The position numbers and the translations under genes were made by a program. Source: Bacteroidia bacterium (lineage in GTDB: Bacteria > Bacteroidota > Bacteroidia > Flavobacteriales_E > Vicingaceae). From it: a stretch of 64,000 bases of DNA. Below the pieces are notes generated by a model. That model was not told where the DNA came from. It saw only the letters and a list, made by a program, of their open reading frames with translations, and ran no database searches. This document shows, piece after piece, positions 45,859-54,986 of this stretch. Position 1 is the first letter of the stretch. Each line of letters starts with the position of its first letter. The DNA lies in the NCBI GenBank assembly GCA_030433355.1, contig JAUIMG010000003.1, positions 152,671 to 216,670 of the forward strand, given 5' to 3'.

Positions 45859-47171
45859 AGATTGCAGTAGTTGGAACAGGATATGTTGGTTTAGTTACAG
45901 GAACCTGTTTAGCAGAAACTGGGAATGATGTTGTTTGTGTTGATATTGATGCAGACAAAGTACAAAGAATGAAGAATGGGATTGTCCCTATTTATGAACC
46001 TCATTTGGATGTGATATTTGAAAGGAATATCAAACAAAATAGGCTATCATTCACAACCAATTTAGAAGAAGCTGTAAAAGATGCTACTATTATCTTTTTA
46101 GCATTACCAACACCTCCAGGAGAAGATGGGTCTGCTGATTTGTCTTATGTTTTAGGAGTGGCTGAAGACTTAGGTAAAATAATTACGGACTATAAAATCA
46201 TAATTGATAAAAGTACTGTACCGGTTGGAACAGCAGAGAAAGTTCATCATGCAGTTGCGAAAAATGCAAAAGTTGATTTTGATATTGTTTCAAATCCAGA
46301 ATTTTTAAGAGAAGGCTTTGCAGTTGATGACTTTTTGAAACCGGATAGAGTAGTTATAGGAACTTCTTCTGAAAAAGCAAAGGAGATTTTAGAAGAGCTT
46401 TACAAACCTTATGTCCGTCAAGGAAATCCAATCATATTCATGGATGAAAAATCTGCAGAGCTAACCAAGTATGCAGCAAATGCATTTTTAGCTACAAAAA
46501 TTACTTTCATGAATGAAATCGCAAATTTTTGCGAAAAAGTAGGCGCTGATGTAGATTCTGTAAGAGCGGGGATTGGTTCTGATACTAGAATTGGTAAGAG
46601 ATTTCTTTTTCCTGGTATAGGTTATGGTGGGAGCTGTTTTCCTAAAGACGTGCAAGCTTTAGCAAAATCTGGTAAAGAAGAAGGGTATGAATTCCAAATA
46701 TTGGACTCTGTAATGAGAGTAAATCATGAACAGAAGACAGCACTAATGCCCAAAATAAAAGAGTATTTTAATGGGGATATAAAAGGGAAGAAGGTCGCTC
46801 TATGGGGTCTTGCTTTTAAACCTGATACAGATGATATTCGTGAGGCTCCAGCTTTGTATTTAATAGATGAGTTGGTAAAAGAGGGAGCAAAGGTTTCAGC
46901 TTATGATCCTGAGGCAATGGCAAACGTACAAGAAAGAATAGGGGATAAAATAAGCTATGCTCTTGATGCTTATGATGCCTGTGATGGAGCTGATTTCCTT
47001 GTTATAGCAACTGAATGGTCTGTATTTAGAAATCCTGACTTTGCAAAGATGTCTGCAAAACTGAAAAATAAGATTGTATTCGATGGTCGAAATTTATATG
47101 ATCTAGACTATATGATTAAACAAGGATATACCTATATCAGTATTGGTAGAAATAAAATAATAGTAGAATAA
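45855..47171 (+). CDS. ugd: UDP-glucose 6-dehydrogenase
   Basis: Cytoplasmic NAD-dependent enzyme oxidising UDP-glucose to UDP-glucuronate. 438 residues: Rossmann motif VVGTGYVGLVTGTCLAETG at the N-terminus, STVPVGT, SNPEFLREGFAVDDF, and the catalytic cysteine in YGGSCFPKDV. The C-terminal UDP-binding domain has LWGLAFKPDTDDIREAP. Directly adjoining the UDP-glucuronate decarboxylase gene, so UDP-xylose can be made from UDP-glucose by two successive enzymes of this operon. Confidence 0.95.
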   Translation: MKIAVVGTGYVGLVTGTCLAETGNDVVCVDIDADKVQRMKNGIVPIYEPHLDVIFERNIKQNRLSFTTNLEEAVKDATIIFLALPTPPGEDGSADLSYVLGVAEDLGKIITDYKIIIDKSTVPVGTAEKVHHAVAKNAKVDFDIVSNPEFLREGFAVDDFLKPDRVVIGTSSEKAKEILEELYKPYVRQGNPIIFMDEKSAELTKYAANAFLATKITFMNEIANFCEKVGADVDSVRAGIGSDTRIGKRFLFPGIGYGGSCFPKDVQALAKSGKEEGYEFQILDSVMRVNHEQKTALMPKIKEYFNGDIKGKKVALWGLAFKPDTDDIREAPALYLIDELVKEGAKVSAYDPEAMANVQERIGDKISYALDAYDACDGADFLVIATEWSVFRNPDFAKMSAKLKNKIVFDGRNLYDLDYMIKQGYTYISIGRNKIIVE

Positions 47172-48158
47172 ATGGCGAAAGTTCTTGTTACTGGTGCAGC
47201 AGGTTTTTTGGGTTCTCATTTATGCGATAGGTTCATAAAAGAAGGTCATGAAGTTATTGGTATGGATAACCTAATAACTGGTAATATCAGAAACTTAGAA
47301 CACCTTTTTCCGCTAGAGCAATTCACATTTTACTACCAAGATGTATCTAATTATGTCCATGTTTCCGGTGATTTAGATTACATTTTACATTTTGCATCTC
47401 CTGCTAGCCCCATTGATTATTTAAAAATTCCAATACAAACCTTAAAAGTTAGCTCACTTGGAACACATAATTTGTTGGGATTGGCAAAGGCAAAATCAGC
47501 TAAAATTTTAGTTGCTTCTACATCCGAAGTCTATGGAGATCCTTTGGTTCATCCGCAGACGGAGGAGTACTGGGGTAATGTTAATCCTATAGGACCAAGA
47601 GGTGTTTATGATGAAGCTAAAAGGTTCCAAGAGGCAATTACCATGGCATACCATACATTTCATAATGTGGATATTGCTATAGTAAGAATATTTAATACTT
47701 ATGGTCCAAGAATGCGACTGAACGATGGAAGAGTATTGCCTGCATTTATAGGACAAGCTCTGAGAGGTGAGGATCTTACCGTTTTTGGGGATGGGAGTCA
47801 AACAAGGTCTTTTTGTTATGTTGATGATTTAGTTGAAGGCATATACAGATTGCTAAAAAGCGATTATCACCTGCCTATGAATATTGGGAACCCAGATGAG
47901 ATAACAATAGCTGATTTTGCACAAGAAATAATAAAATTAACAGGAACAAATCAAAAGGTCGTATACAAGGAGCTTCCAAAAGATGATCCATTGCAAAGGC
48001 AACCGAATATTGATAAAGCAAGAGAAATATTAGGTTGGGAGCCAAAAGTTAGTAGGTCTGAAGGTTTGAAAATAACTTATGACTATTTTAAATCTCTTGA
48101 CTCTGATGAACTTTACAGAAAGGAACATAATGACTTTACAAAATATATTATAAAGTAA
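47172..48158 (+). CDS. UDP-glucuronate decarboxylase (UDP-xylose synthase)
   Basis: Extended SDR enzyme converting UDP-glucuronate to UDP-xylose. 328 residues: [19 protein letters not shown] at the N-terminus, catalytic YxxxK in [10 protein letters not shown], and [21 protein letters not shown], a stretch highly typical of [14 protein letters not shown] context ([10 protein letters not shown]) and [16 protein letters not shown] also fit. The start follows the ugd stop without a gap, and its stop overlaps the acetyltransferase start (TAATG). Confidence 0.93.
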   Translation: MAKVLVTGAAGFLGSHLCDRFIKEGHEVIGMDNLITGNIRNLEHLFPLEQFTFYYQDVSNYVHVSGDLDYILHFASPASPIDYLKIPIQTLKVSSLGTHNLLGLAKAKSAKILVASTSEVYGDPLVHPQTEEYWGNVNPIGPRGVYDEAKRFQEAITMAYHTFHNVDIAIVRIFNTYGPRMRLNDGRVLPAFIGQALRGEDLTVFGDGSQTRSFCYVDDLVEGIYRLLKSDYHLPMNIGNPDEITIADFAQEIIKLTGTNQKVVYKELPKDDPLQRQPNIDKAREILGWEPKVSRSEGLKITYDYFKSLDSDELYRKEHNDFTKYIIK

Positions 48159-48727
48159 TGAGCTTTTTTGCACACGAAACAGCAGTAATTGACGATGATT
48201 GTGTTATAGGAGAAGGAACCAAAATTTGGCATTTTTCTCACGTCATGTCAAATTCAAGAATAGGCAAAAACTGCAATATTGGCCAAAATTGTGTTATCTC
48301 TCCAGATGTAGTTTTAGGAGATGGGATTAAAGTTCAAAATAATGTTTCTATCTACACAGGAGTTGTTTGTGAAGATGATGTCTTTCTTGGCCCATCCATG
48401 GTTTTCACCAATGTAATGAACCCTAGAAGTGCTGTAAATAGAAAGAATGAGTATGCTAAAACCTTGGTTAAGAAAGGAGCAACTATTGGGGCAAACGCAA
48501 CTATTGTTTGTGGGAATAATTTAGGGAGATACTGCTTTATAGGTGCTGGTAGCGTTGTTTTAAAAGAAGTACCTGACTATGCTTTAATTGTTGGAAATCC
48601 AGCAAAGCAGATTGGTTGGATGAGCGAAAATGGTCAGAGGTTAAATTTTAATGAACAAGGAATAGCTGTTTGTCCAGAAACAAAGGAGCAGTATAAATTA
48701 GAAAATAATAAAGTAAGAAAATTGTAG
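48158..48727 (+). CDS. UDP-2-acetamido-3-amino-glucuronate N-acetyltransferase (WbpD-like)
   Basis: 189-residue left-handed beta-helix acetyltransferase. Hexapeptide repeats run through residues 10-145 (VIGEGTKIWHFSHV, IGKNCNIGQNCVIS, IGANATIVCGNNLG), and the insert FTNVMNPRSAVNRKNEY is characteristic of WbpD. The terminal part QIGWMSENGQRL is also typical. It acetylates the 3-amino group made by the WbpE-like aminotransferase four genes earlier. The intervening 3-dehydrogenase (WbpB) is not in the window. Confidence 0.88.
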   Translation: MSFFAHETAVIDDDCVIGEGTKIWHFSHVMSNSRIGKNCNIGQNCVISPDVVLGDGIKVQNNVSIYTGVVCEDDVFLGPSMVFTNVMNPRSAVNRKNEYAKTLVKKGATIGANATIVCGNNLGRYCFIGAGSVVLKEVPDYALIVGNPAKQIGWMSENGQRLNFNEQGIAVCPETKEQYKLENNKVRKL

Positions 48728-48728
48728 T

Positions 48729-50024
48729 ATGGCAATATTTCAAGATATAGTAGATAAAAAAGAAAAAATTGGGGTAATTGGATTGGGCTATGTTGGTTTA
48801 CCAATTGCGCTAGAATTTGCGAGAAAGGCTTCTGTAGTTGGTTTTGATATCAGCGCAGAGAGAGTAGAAATGATGAAGAATGGTGTTGATCCAAGTGAGG
48901 AGCTAGATGCTAAGGCTTTTGAGGGTTGTGATATCCTTTTTTCAAACAAAATTGATGACTTAAAAGATGTCAAATTTTTTGTAGTAGCTGTGCCAACTCC
49001 AATAGATCAGCATAATTTACCAGATTTAAAGCCTTTAATAAGTGCATCTAATACAGTGGGTAAGGTGTTAAAAAAAGGAGATTATGTTGTTTTTGAGTCT
49101 ACAGTATATCCAGGTTGTACAGAAGAGGATTGTATCCCAGTTCTTGAAAAAATAAGCGGCTTAAAATTTAAACAAGATTTTGAAGTAGGGTATTCACCTG
49201 AGAGAATTAATCCCGGAGATACCAAGCACACCTTAACAAATGTAGTTAAAGTAGTTTCAGGAAGCTCAGAAACGTCGCTAGAAGAGATTGCTAAAATATA
49301 TGAGTTGGTTGTTCAAGCTGGTGTTCACAGGGCAAGTAGTATTAAGGTTGCAGAGGCAGCAAAAATTATAGAGAACACACAAAGAGATGTGAATATTGCC
49401 TTAATAAATGAGCTTTCCATTATATTCAATAAAATGGATATAAATACTTATGAAGTTTTAGAAGCCGCAGGAACGAAGTGGAATTTTTTAAACTTTAGTC
49501 CAGGTTTAGTTGGGGGGCACTGTATAGGTGTTGATCCTTATTATTTAACATACAAAGCAAAAGAGTTTGGCTACCATGCTCAAATAATAAACTCTGGTAG
49601 ATCTGTAAATGATGGGATGGGTAACTACATTGCTAGTAGAGTAGTTAAGAAGTTGGTTTCTCAGAATAAGAAAAGTGAAGGAGCAAATATTTTGGTGATG
49701 GGAGCCACTTTTAAAGAAAATGTTAGTGATATCCGAAATTCAAAAGTATTAGATGTAGTTAAAGAGCTGAATGATTTTGGATTAAATGTTGACTTGGTAG
49801 ACCCACATGCTTCTTCTGCAGACTTAAAAAAGCATTATGGTGTAGGGCTTAAAGATCAAATTTCATCAGATTATGATGCTATTATTTTAGCTGTAAATCA
49901 TGAAGAGTATTTGGAGTTAGATGAAAAGTATTTTAAGTCTATAAGTAAAGAAAAAGCTATATTCTTTGATGTTAAAGGAGTTTTTAAGAACAAAATAAAG
50001 GAGTTAGACTATTTAAGTCTATAA
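48729..50024 (+). CDS. UDP-N-acetylhexosamine 6-dehydrogenase (TviB/WbpO/WbpA family)
   Basis: 431-residue NAD-dependent nucleotide-sugar dehydrogenase. Motifs are GVIGLGYVGLPIALEFA, VPTPIDQHNLPDL, ESTVYPGCTEE, YSPERINPGD and the catalytic cysteine loop GGHCIGVDPYYL. These separate it from the UDP-glucose enzyme (45855) and place it with dehydrogenases that oxidise UDP-GlcNAc or UDP-GalNAc to the uronate. Next to a WbpP-like epimerase it could give UDP-GalNAcA; next to WbpD/WbpE-like genes it could supply UDP-GlcNAcA. The sequence does not decide between them. Confidence 0.9.
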   Translation: MAIFQDIVDKKEKIGVIGLGYVGLPIALEFARKASVVGFDISAERVEMMKNGVDPSEELDAKAFEGCDILFSNKIDDLKDVKFFVVAVPTPIDQHNLPDLKPLISASNTVGKVLKKGDYVVFESTVYPGCTEEDCIPVLEKISGLKFKQDFEVGYSPERINPGDTKHTLTNVVKVVSGSSETSLEEIAKIYELVVQAGVHRASSIKVAEAAKIIENTQRDVNIALINELSIIFNKMDINTYEVLEAAGTKWNFLNFSPGLVGGHCIGVDPYYLTYKAKEFGYHAQIINSGRSVNDGMGNYIASRVVKKLVSQNKKSEGANILVMGATFKENVSDIRNSKVLDVVKELNDFGLNVDLVDPHASSADLKKHYGVGLKDQISSDYDAIILAVNHEEYLELDEKYFKSISKEKAIFFDVKGVFKNKIKELDYLSL

Positions 50025-50030
50025 ACGTTT

Positions 50031-51089
50031 ATGGATAAAAAAAGCATTTTAATAACAGGTGGGGCAGGTTTTATTGGATCTCATGTGGTGAGATTATTTG
50101 TCAATAAATATCCTGATACTACTATTGTAAATTATGATAAGCTTACTTATGCGGGGAATCTTGAAAATCTTTTAGATGTTGAAAGAAGCTCAAATTATAG
50201 ATTTGAGAAAGGCGATATCCTAGATGAGAAAAAATTAGCGGCTGTTTTTGAGGAATATAAAATAGATGCAGTGATTCATCTTGCAGCTGAATCTCACGTA
50301 GATAGATCTATTTCAAATCCTTTGGAGTTTGTTAATACAAATATTACGGGAACAGCAACTTTAATGAATGTTGCAAAAGAATTTTGGAATGGCAACTTTG
50401 AAAATAAATTGTTCTACCATGTGTCTACAGATGAGGTCTATGGCTCATTAGGAGAAACAGGCTACTTTACAGAAGAAACACCTTACGATCCGAGAAGTCC
50501 GTATTCAGCTTCAAAAGCAAGTTCTGATCATTTGGTTAGGGCTTATTTTCATACATATGGTTTCCCAATAGTAATTTCTAATTGCTCTAATAATTATGGG
50601 GCAAATCAATTTCCTGAAAAACTTATACCCTTATTTATAAATAACATTAAATCTAATTTACCTCTTCCAGTTTATGGAAAAGGAGATAATGTTAGAGATT
50701 GGCTTTGGGTGGTAGACCATGCTCAAGCTATTGATGTTATTTTCAATAACTCAAAACTCGGAGAAACCTACAATATTGGGGGCAATAATGAATGGACTAA
50801 TATTGCGCTTATTAAAGCTTTGTGTAAGATAATGGATCAAAAATTGGGAAGAAAAGAAGGGGATTCAGAGAAATTAATAACTTATGTGAAGGATAGAGAA
50901 GGTCATGATAAAAGATATGCGATAGATGCTTCCAAATTAAAACGAGATTTAGATTGGGAGCCTTCTATTCAGTTTGAAGAAGGCTTGGAGGATACAGTAG
51001 ATTGGTATCTTAAAAATGAAGAATGGTTAAGTAGAGTTACCTCAGGAGATTATAAAAATTATTACCAAAAGCAATACCAAGAAAGATAG
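50031..51089 (+). CDS. rfbB: dTDP-glucose 4,6-dehydratase
   Basis: Extended SDR enzyme making dTDP-4-keto-6-deoxyglucose. 352 residues: TGGAGFIGSHVVRLF, NYDKLTYAGNLENL (a hallmark of RfbB), HLAAESHVDRSI, catalytic STDEVYGS and YSASKASSDH (YxxxK), SNNYGANQFPEKLIP, and VKDREGHDKRYAID. Assignment secure. The usual partners rfbA, rfbC and rfbD are absent from the window, so either they lie elsewhere or the product feeds another deoxysugar. Confidence 0.94.
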   Translation: MDKKSILITGGAGFIGSHVVRLFVNKYPDTTIVNYDKLTYAGNLENLLDVERSSNYRFEKGDILDEKKLAAVFEEYKIDAVIHLAAESHVDRSISNPLEFVNTNITGTATLMNVAKEFWNGNFENKLFYHVSTDEVYGSLGETGYFTEETPYDPRSPYSASKASSDHLVRAYFHTYGFPIVISNCSNNYGANQFPEKLIPLFINNIKSNLPLPVYGKGDNVRDWLWVVDHAQAIDVIFNNSKLGETYNIGGNNEWTNIALIKALCKIMDQKLGRKEGDSEKLITYVKDREGHDKRYAIDASKLKRDLDWEPSIQFEEGLEDTVDWYLKNEEWLSRVTSGDYKNYYQKQYQER

Positions 51090-52087
51090 TGGAGAGTTTC
51101 AAATACCATAATGGTGATTTTTTAGAGGCGAGTTTTCTTATTAGTGGTGGGGCAGGATTTATTGGTTCCAACATCGTTCGCTATCTAATAGACAATGGTG
51201 CAAAAAAAGTAAGAGTAGTTGATAATTTAGAGACTGGTAGCTTTGAAAATTTAGAAGAATTTCAAGGACTTAGTAACTTCGATTTTGTTGAAGGAGATAT
51301 TTCAGATTATGATCTATGTTTGAAAGTAACTGAAGGGATAGATTATATTAGCCACCAAGCCGCCTTAGGTTCTGTGCCTAGGTCTTTAATAAACCCTTTG
51401 GCAACTAATAATGCCAATGTAAATGGTTTTTTAAATATCATAACAGCTGCAAGGCAGAATCGTGTTAAGAGAGTAGTTTATGCAAGTTCTTCTTCCGTGT
51501 ATGGCGACTCTAAAACTCTTCCCAAGAAGGAGTCTGAAATTGGAATGCCTTTAAATCCTTATGCAGTGAGTAAGTATACAGATGAGTTGTATGCTTATGT
51601 TTCCCATTTAAATTATAACCAAGAAATTATTGGTCTTAGGTATTTTAATGTATTCGGTCCAAATCAAAGTCCAAAAGGAGATTATGCTGCAGTAATACCA
51701 TTATTTATTAATGGCTTTCTTGCAAATAAACCGCCATATATTAATGGAGATGGCAGTCAAACTAGAGATTTTACTTTTATAGAAAATGCTGTTCAGGCTA
51801 ATATAAAAGCTTTGCAAACTAAAGATGAAAGAGCTTTTGGAAGAGCATTCAATGTTGCTATTGGAGAAAGATATAGCTTAAATGAAATGGTTGATTTTTT
51901 GGGTGAGATAACAAAGTCTAAAGTGGAGCCCCTTTATAGAGAGCCTAGGGAAGGTGATATAAAGGATTCTTTGGCGGATATTTCCGATTCGAATGAAATA
52001 TTAGACTACCAACCAAAAGTTTCATTTTATGACGGGCTAAAAATTACAGTAGACTGGTTTAAAGAAAACATAAAAATAGAAGACTGA
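51089..52087 (+). CDS. UDP-N-acetylglucosamine 4-epimerase-like SDR (WbpP/TviC)
   Basis: 332-residue extended SDR. FLISGGAGFIGSNIVRYL is the NAD-binding motif, SSSSVYGDS and YAVSKYTDELY the catalytic Ser and YxxxK, and HQAALGSVPRSLINPLATNNANV with RYFNVFGPNQ are typical of WbpP/TviC. It interconverts UDP-GlcNAc/UDP-GalNAc or their uronates. The start is GTG sharing its G with the preceding stop (TAGTG), and its own stop overlaps the next start (TGATG). The distance from the Met to the Rossmann motif (about 16 residues) is longer than in most SDRs but agrees with WbpP. Confidence 0.88.
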   Translation: MESFKYHNGDFLEASFLISGGAGFIGSNIVRYLIDNGAKKVRVVDNLETGSFENLEEFQGLSNFDFVEGDISDYDLCLKVTEGIDYISHQAALGSVPRSLINPLATNNANVNGFLNIITAARQNRVKRVVYASSSSVYGDSKTLPKKESEIGMPLNPYAVSKYTDELYAYVSHLNYNQEIIGLRYFNVFGPNQSPKGDYAAVIPLFINGFLANKPPYINGDGSQTRDFTFIENAVQANIKALQTKDERAFGRAFNVAIGERYSLNEMVDFLGEITKSKVEPLYREPREGDIKDSLADISDSNEILDYQPKVSFYDGLKITVDWFKENIKIED

Positions 52088-52833
52088 TGTCTTTCTTAAA
52101 GAGAATTTTCGGTAAAGAAGAGAAACTCGAGCCTGTTGATTTAGCTCAGCTAAAAGTAGATTTTCATTCTCATCTTATTCCTGGTATTGATGATGGTTCT
52201 AAAAGTATGGAAGAAAGCATTAAAATGCTTAAGACTTTCAAAGAATTAGGGTATCAAAAGGTAATTACTACCCCTCATGTGATGAGTGATTTTTATAAAA
52301 ATGAATCCTCAACAATTATTGAAGGAAGAGATCAAATTAGAAATAAGCTTAAAGAACTTAATATACATATTGAGTTTGAAGCAGCAGCTGAATACTATTT
52401 AGATGAAAGTTTAGGAGATAAAATTACCAAAGGAGATATATTGAGCTTTGGTGATAAATACGTTCTTTTTGAACTTCCTTTTTTTTCTGAACCACCTAAT
52501 TTGTCTCAAATAGTTTTTCAATTTCAAACAAATGGCTACAAGCCTATTCTTGCCCATCCTGAGCGATATAGTTTTTGGTATAAGGATTTTGAGAAGTATA
52601 GAGAGCTAAAAGAGAAAGGGGTGTTTTTGCAACTCAATATTTTGTCACTAATAGGGCATTATTCGCCAGAAACACAAAAGATTGCTGAAAAACTAATCAA
52701 AGAAAATTTAATCTCTTTTATTGGTTCAGACTGTCACAATTCCCACCACTTAGAACTAATTGAAATTGCCCGAAGAAAGAAAAGTTTATATGAATTAATA
52801 AATTCAGGATATCTTTTGAATAAAACTCTTTAA
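52087..52833 (+). CDS. PHP-type protein-tyrosine phosphatase (CpsB/YwqE-like)
   Basis: 248 residues, cytoplasmic. The metal-binding PHP motifs are DFHSHLIPGIDDGS near residue 27, TTPHVM, the His in AHPERY and GSDCHN near the end. CpsB/YwqE enzymes dephosphorylate the BY-kinase that controls capsule or exopolysaccharide length. No BY-kinase, Wza or flippase is present in the window. It ends the plus-strand sugar operon and overlaps the convergent murB by 4 bases. Confidence 0.88.
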   Translation: MSFLKRIFGKEEKLEPVDLAQLKVDFHSHLIPGIDDGSKSMEESIKMLKTFKELGYQKVITTPHVMSDFYKNESSTIIEGRDQIRNKLKELNIHIEFEAAAEYYLDESLGDKITKGDILSFGDKYVLFELPFFSEPPNLSQIVFQFQTNGYKPILAHPERYSFWYKDFEKYRELKEKGVFLQLNILSLIGHYSPETQKIAEKLIKENLISFIGSDCHNSHHLELIEIARRKKSLYELINSGYLLNKTL

Positions 52834-53846
52834 ACAATATTTACTTCTCTTTCTAAAGACACAGAAAACATTGCTTTTACTGATTTTATAATTCTTTCAG
52901 AAAGTGCTAGAATTTCGGAGCCTTTAGCATTTTTGTAATTAACAAGCACTAATGCTTGTTTTTTATGTACACCATAGTCTCCTTCAGTAAATCCTTTCCA
53001 TCCTGCTTTCTCAATAAGCCATCCAGCAGCAACTTTATAACTCCCATCCTTTTGAATGTATGCTGCTACATCTTCAAATTTAATTTTTAGTTGTTTAAAT
53101 TCTTGCTTACTGATCACTGGATTTTTAAAAAAGCTCCCTGCATTTCCAATCTCAGCAGGATCTGGAAGTTTTGATTTTCTAATAGCAATTACAGCATCTG
53201 AAACATCCTTAATAGTAATGGACGATTCTTTTACTCCCATGCTTTCTAACTCAGTTTTAATAGCGCCATACTCTAGATGGAATTTAGGTTTCTTAGATAG
53301 TTTAAATTCTACGGCATAAATGAAATACTGGTCTTTTAGTTTTGTTTTAAAGATACTAGTTCTATAACCGAACTCGCATTCCCCCTTATCAAATGTTCTT
53401 TTACTCCCATTTGCTTTATCTATGCAGTATACCTTTGTTATGGTGTCTTTTACTTCTACTCCATAGGCCCCAATATTTTGCATTGGACTGGCACCAACAC
53501 AGCCGGGAATTAAAGATAGATTCTCTAGTCCGAAAAAGGAATTATTTACGGTATACATAACAAAGTTGTGCCAGTTTTCTCCTGCTCCCACTTTTAAATT
53601 TACTTCTGTAGAATCTTCGAATGTTATTTCTATTCCTTTAATGGCGTTTTTGATAATGTGGCCGTCGAAGTCTTTCGTTAATAGAATATTACTTCCTCCT
53701 CCTAAAATAAGGTGAGGAGTTTTTGCTAAATTATTCTCTTTAAAGAAATTTAAAGCATCTTCTTCCGTTTGTAGCTCAGTAAACCACTTAGCTTTTGCTG
53801 CAATACCAAATGTATTGTATGGTTTTAAATTTATGTCTTCTAGCAT
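52830..53846 (-). CDS. murB: UDP-N-acetylenolpyruvoylglucosamine reductase
   Basis: FAD/NADPH enzyme making UDP-N-acetylmuramate in peptidoglycan synthesis. About 338 residues, type I (E. coli-like): PYNTFGIAAKAKWF, GGGSNILLTKDF, PGCVGASPMQNIGAYGVEVKD, the catalytic Ser in GSFFKNPVI, and AGWLIEKAGWKG. The ATG at 53846 is preferred to a TTG at 53855 because that TTG is part of a TATATTTG promoter element; the transcript would then start within a few bases of the ATG, that is, nearly leaderless. Confidence 0.94.
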   Translation of the reverse strand: MLEDINLKPYNTFGIAAKAKWFTELQTEEDALNFFKENNLAKTPHLILGGGSNILLTKDFDGHIIKNAIKGIEITFEDSTEVNLKVGAGENWHNFVMYTVNNSFFGLENLSLIPGCVGASPMQNIGAYGVEVKDTITKVYCIDKANGSKRTFDKGECEFGYRTSIFKTKLKDQYFIYAVEFKLSKKPKFHLEYGAIKTELESMGVKESSITIKDVSDAVIAIRKSKLPDPAEIGNAGSFFKNPVISKQEFKQLKIKFEDVAAYIQKDGSYKVAAGWLIEKAGWKGFTEGDYGVHKKQALVLVNYKNAKGSEILALSERIIKSVKAMFSVSLEREVNIV

Positions 53847-53852
53847 TCTTGG

Positions 53853-53860
53853 CAAATATA
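53853..53860 (-). promoter_or_regulatory. Bacteroidota -7 element (TATATTTG) for murB
   Basis: Exact TAnnTTTG match ending 6 bases before the murB ATG. With a usual distance of 5-8 bases to the transcription start, the mRNA would have almost no leader. Confidence 0.55.
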
Positions 53861-53903
53861 ATTTTCTGTAGGTTAAAAAATATGTTCATTTTCGCTTTTT
53901 ATC

Positions 53904-54986
53904 ATGAATTCTAAAAAAGTAAGTGTTTCTGTTATCAATGACTTATTTACTGATCAAAGAGTGAATAAGGTATGCATGACTTTAAAGAAGAAGGGTTTTG
54001 AACCAATATTGATTGGCAGGAAATTCAAAAATAGTCCTGTGGTGGTTAGGGAATATGAGACAAAACGGTTTACTCTACCATTTAATAAAGGGCCTCTTTT
54101 TTACTTCTTTTATAATTTGCGTTTGTTTTTTTACTTGCTCTTTAATACTCCTTCAATCTTATTGGCAAATGATTTAGATACTTTATTGGCTAACTATTTA
54201 GTGCATAAAATAAAAAGAGTAAGGCTTGTTTATGATAGTCATGAATATTTTACGGAGGTACCCGAGCTGCAAAAAAGAAGAATAGCTAAATTAGTTTGGT
54301 CTTCTTTAGAAAAATGGATGCTTCCAAATATTAATTACGCTTATACAGTAAGTCCAAAAATTAGTGATTCTTATAAGAAACTATATGGTATTGAAATGGG
54401 TGTGATTTATAATTTTCCAAACTATTTGAACGAAGTGAATAAAGTAAAACAAAAGGAGGGCTATATTATTTATCAAGGGGCATTAAATGTTGGACGAGGA
54501 TTGGAAGAGCTGATTGAAGCGATGAAGTATATTAATAACTATACACTTCATGTATACGGTAGTGGCGATATTGAAAGTGAATTAAAAAACCTTACTAAGC
54601 AATTTAATTTGGAGCAAAAAGTATTGTTTTTTGGACGATTGTCATCAGAAGAGTTGCTTGAAAAAACTAAGAATGCAGTTCTTGGTGTCTCCATTGAAAA
54701 GCCAATAGGTTTGAGTTATCAATATGCTGTTCCAAACAAGATTTTTGACTATTTAAACTCAGGAATACCTGTCTATTACTCCAATTTAAATGAAGTAATT
54801 AATTTGTTGGGTGAAAGAGAAGTAGGGTTGCAATTATCCAGCTATTCTCCAAAGGCAATAGCTTCTGATCTTAATAAAATGCTTTGCAGTAAACAATATT
54901 TAGAATGGACAAAAAATGCCTTGGAGTTATCAAGAATGTATAATTGGGAATCGCAAGAAAATAAATTGTTAAGCTATTTTGAATAA
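53904..54986 (+). CDS. GT4-like glycosyltransferase
   Basis: 360-residue GT-B enzyme. The N-terminal region has VSVINDLFTDQRVNKVC, common at the start of Bacteroidota GT4-like transferases, and a YDSHEYFTEVPEL segment. The C-terminal donor site is represented by YQGALNVGRGLEELIEAM and YAVPNKIFDYLNSGIPV. A strongly hydrophobic stretch (LFYFFYNLRLFFYLLF, about 70-90) may dock it to the inner membrane. Probably builds the polysaccharide or glycolipid supplied by the upstream nucleotide-sugar genes. Overlaps the next gene by 8 bases. Confidence 0.82.
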   Translation: MNSKKVSVSVINDLFTDQRVNKVCMTLKKKGFEPILIGRKFKNSPVVVREYETKRFTLPFNKGPLFYFFYNLRLFFYLLFNTPSILLANDLDTLLANYLVHKIKRVRLVYDSHEYFTEVPELQKRRIAKLVWSSLEKWMLPNINYAYTVSPKISDSYKKLYGIEMGVIYNFPNYLNEVNKVKQKEGYIIYQGALNVGRGLEELIEAMKYINNYTLHVYGSGDIESELKNLTKQFNLEQKVLFFGRLSSEELLEKTKNAVLGVSIEKPIGLSYQYAVPNKIFDYLNSGIPVYYSNLNEVINLLGEREVGLQLSSYSPKAIASDLNKMLCSKQYLEWTKNALELSRMYNWESQENKLLSYFE

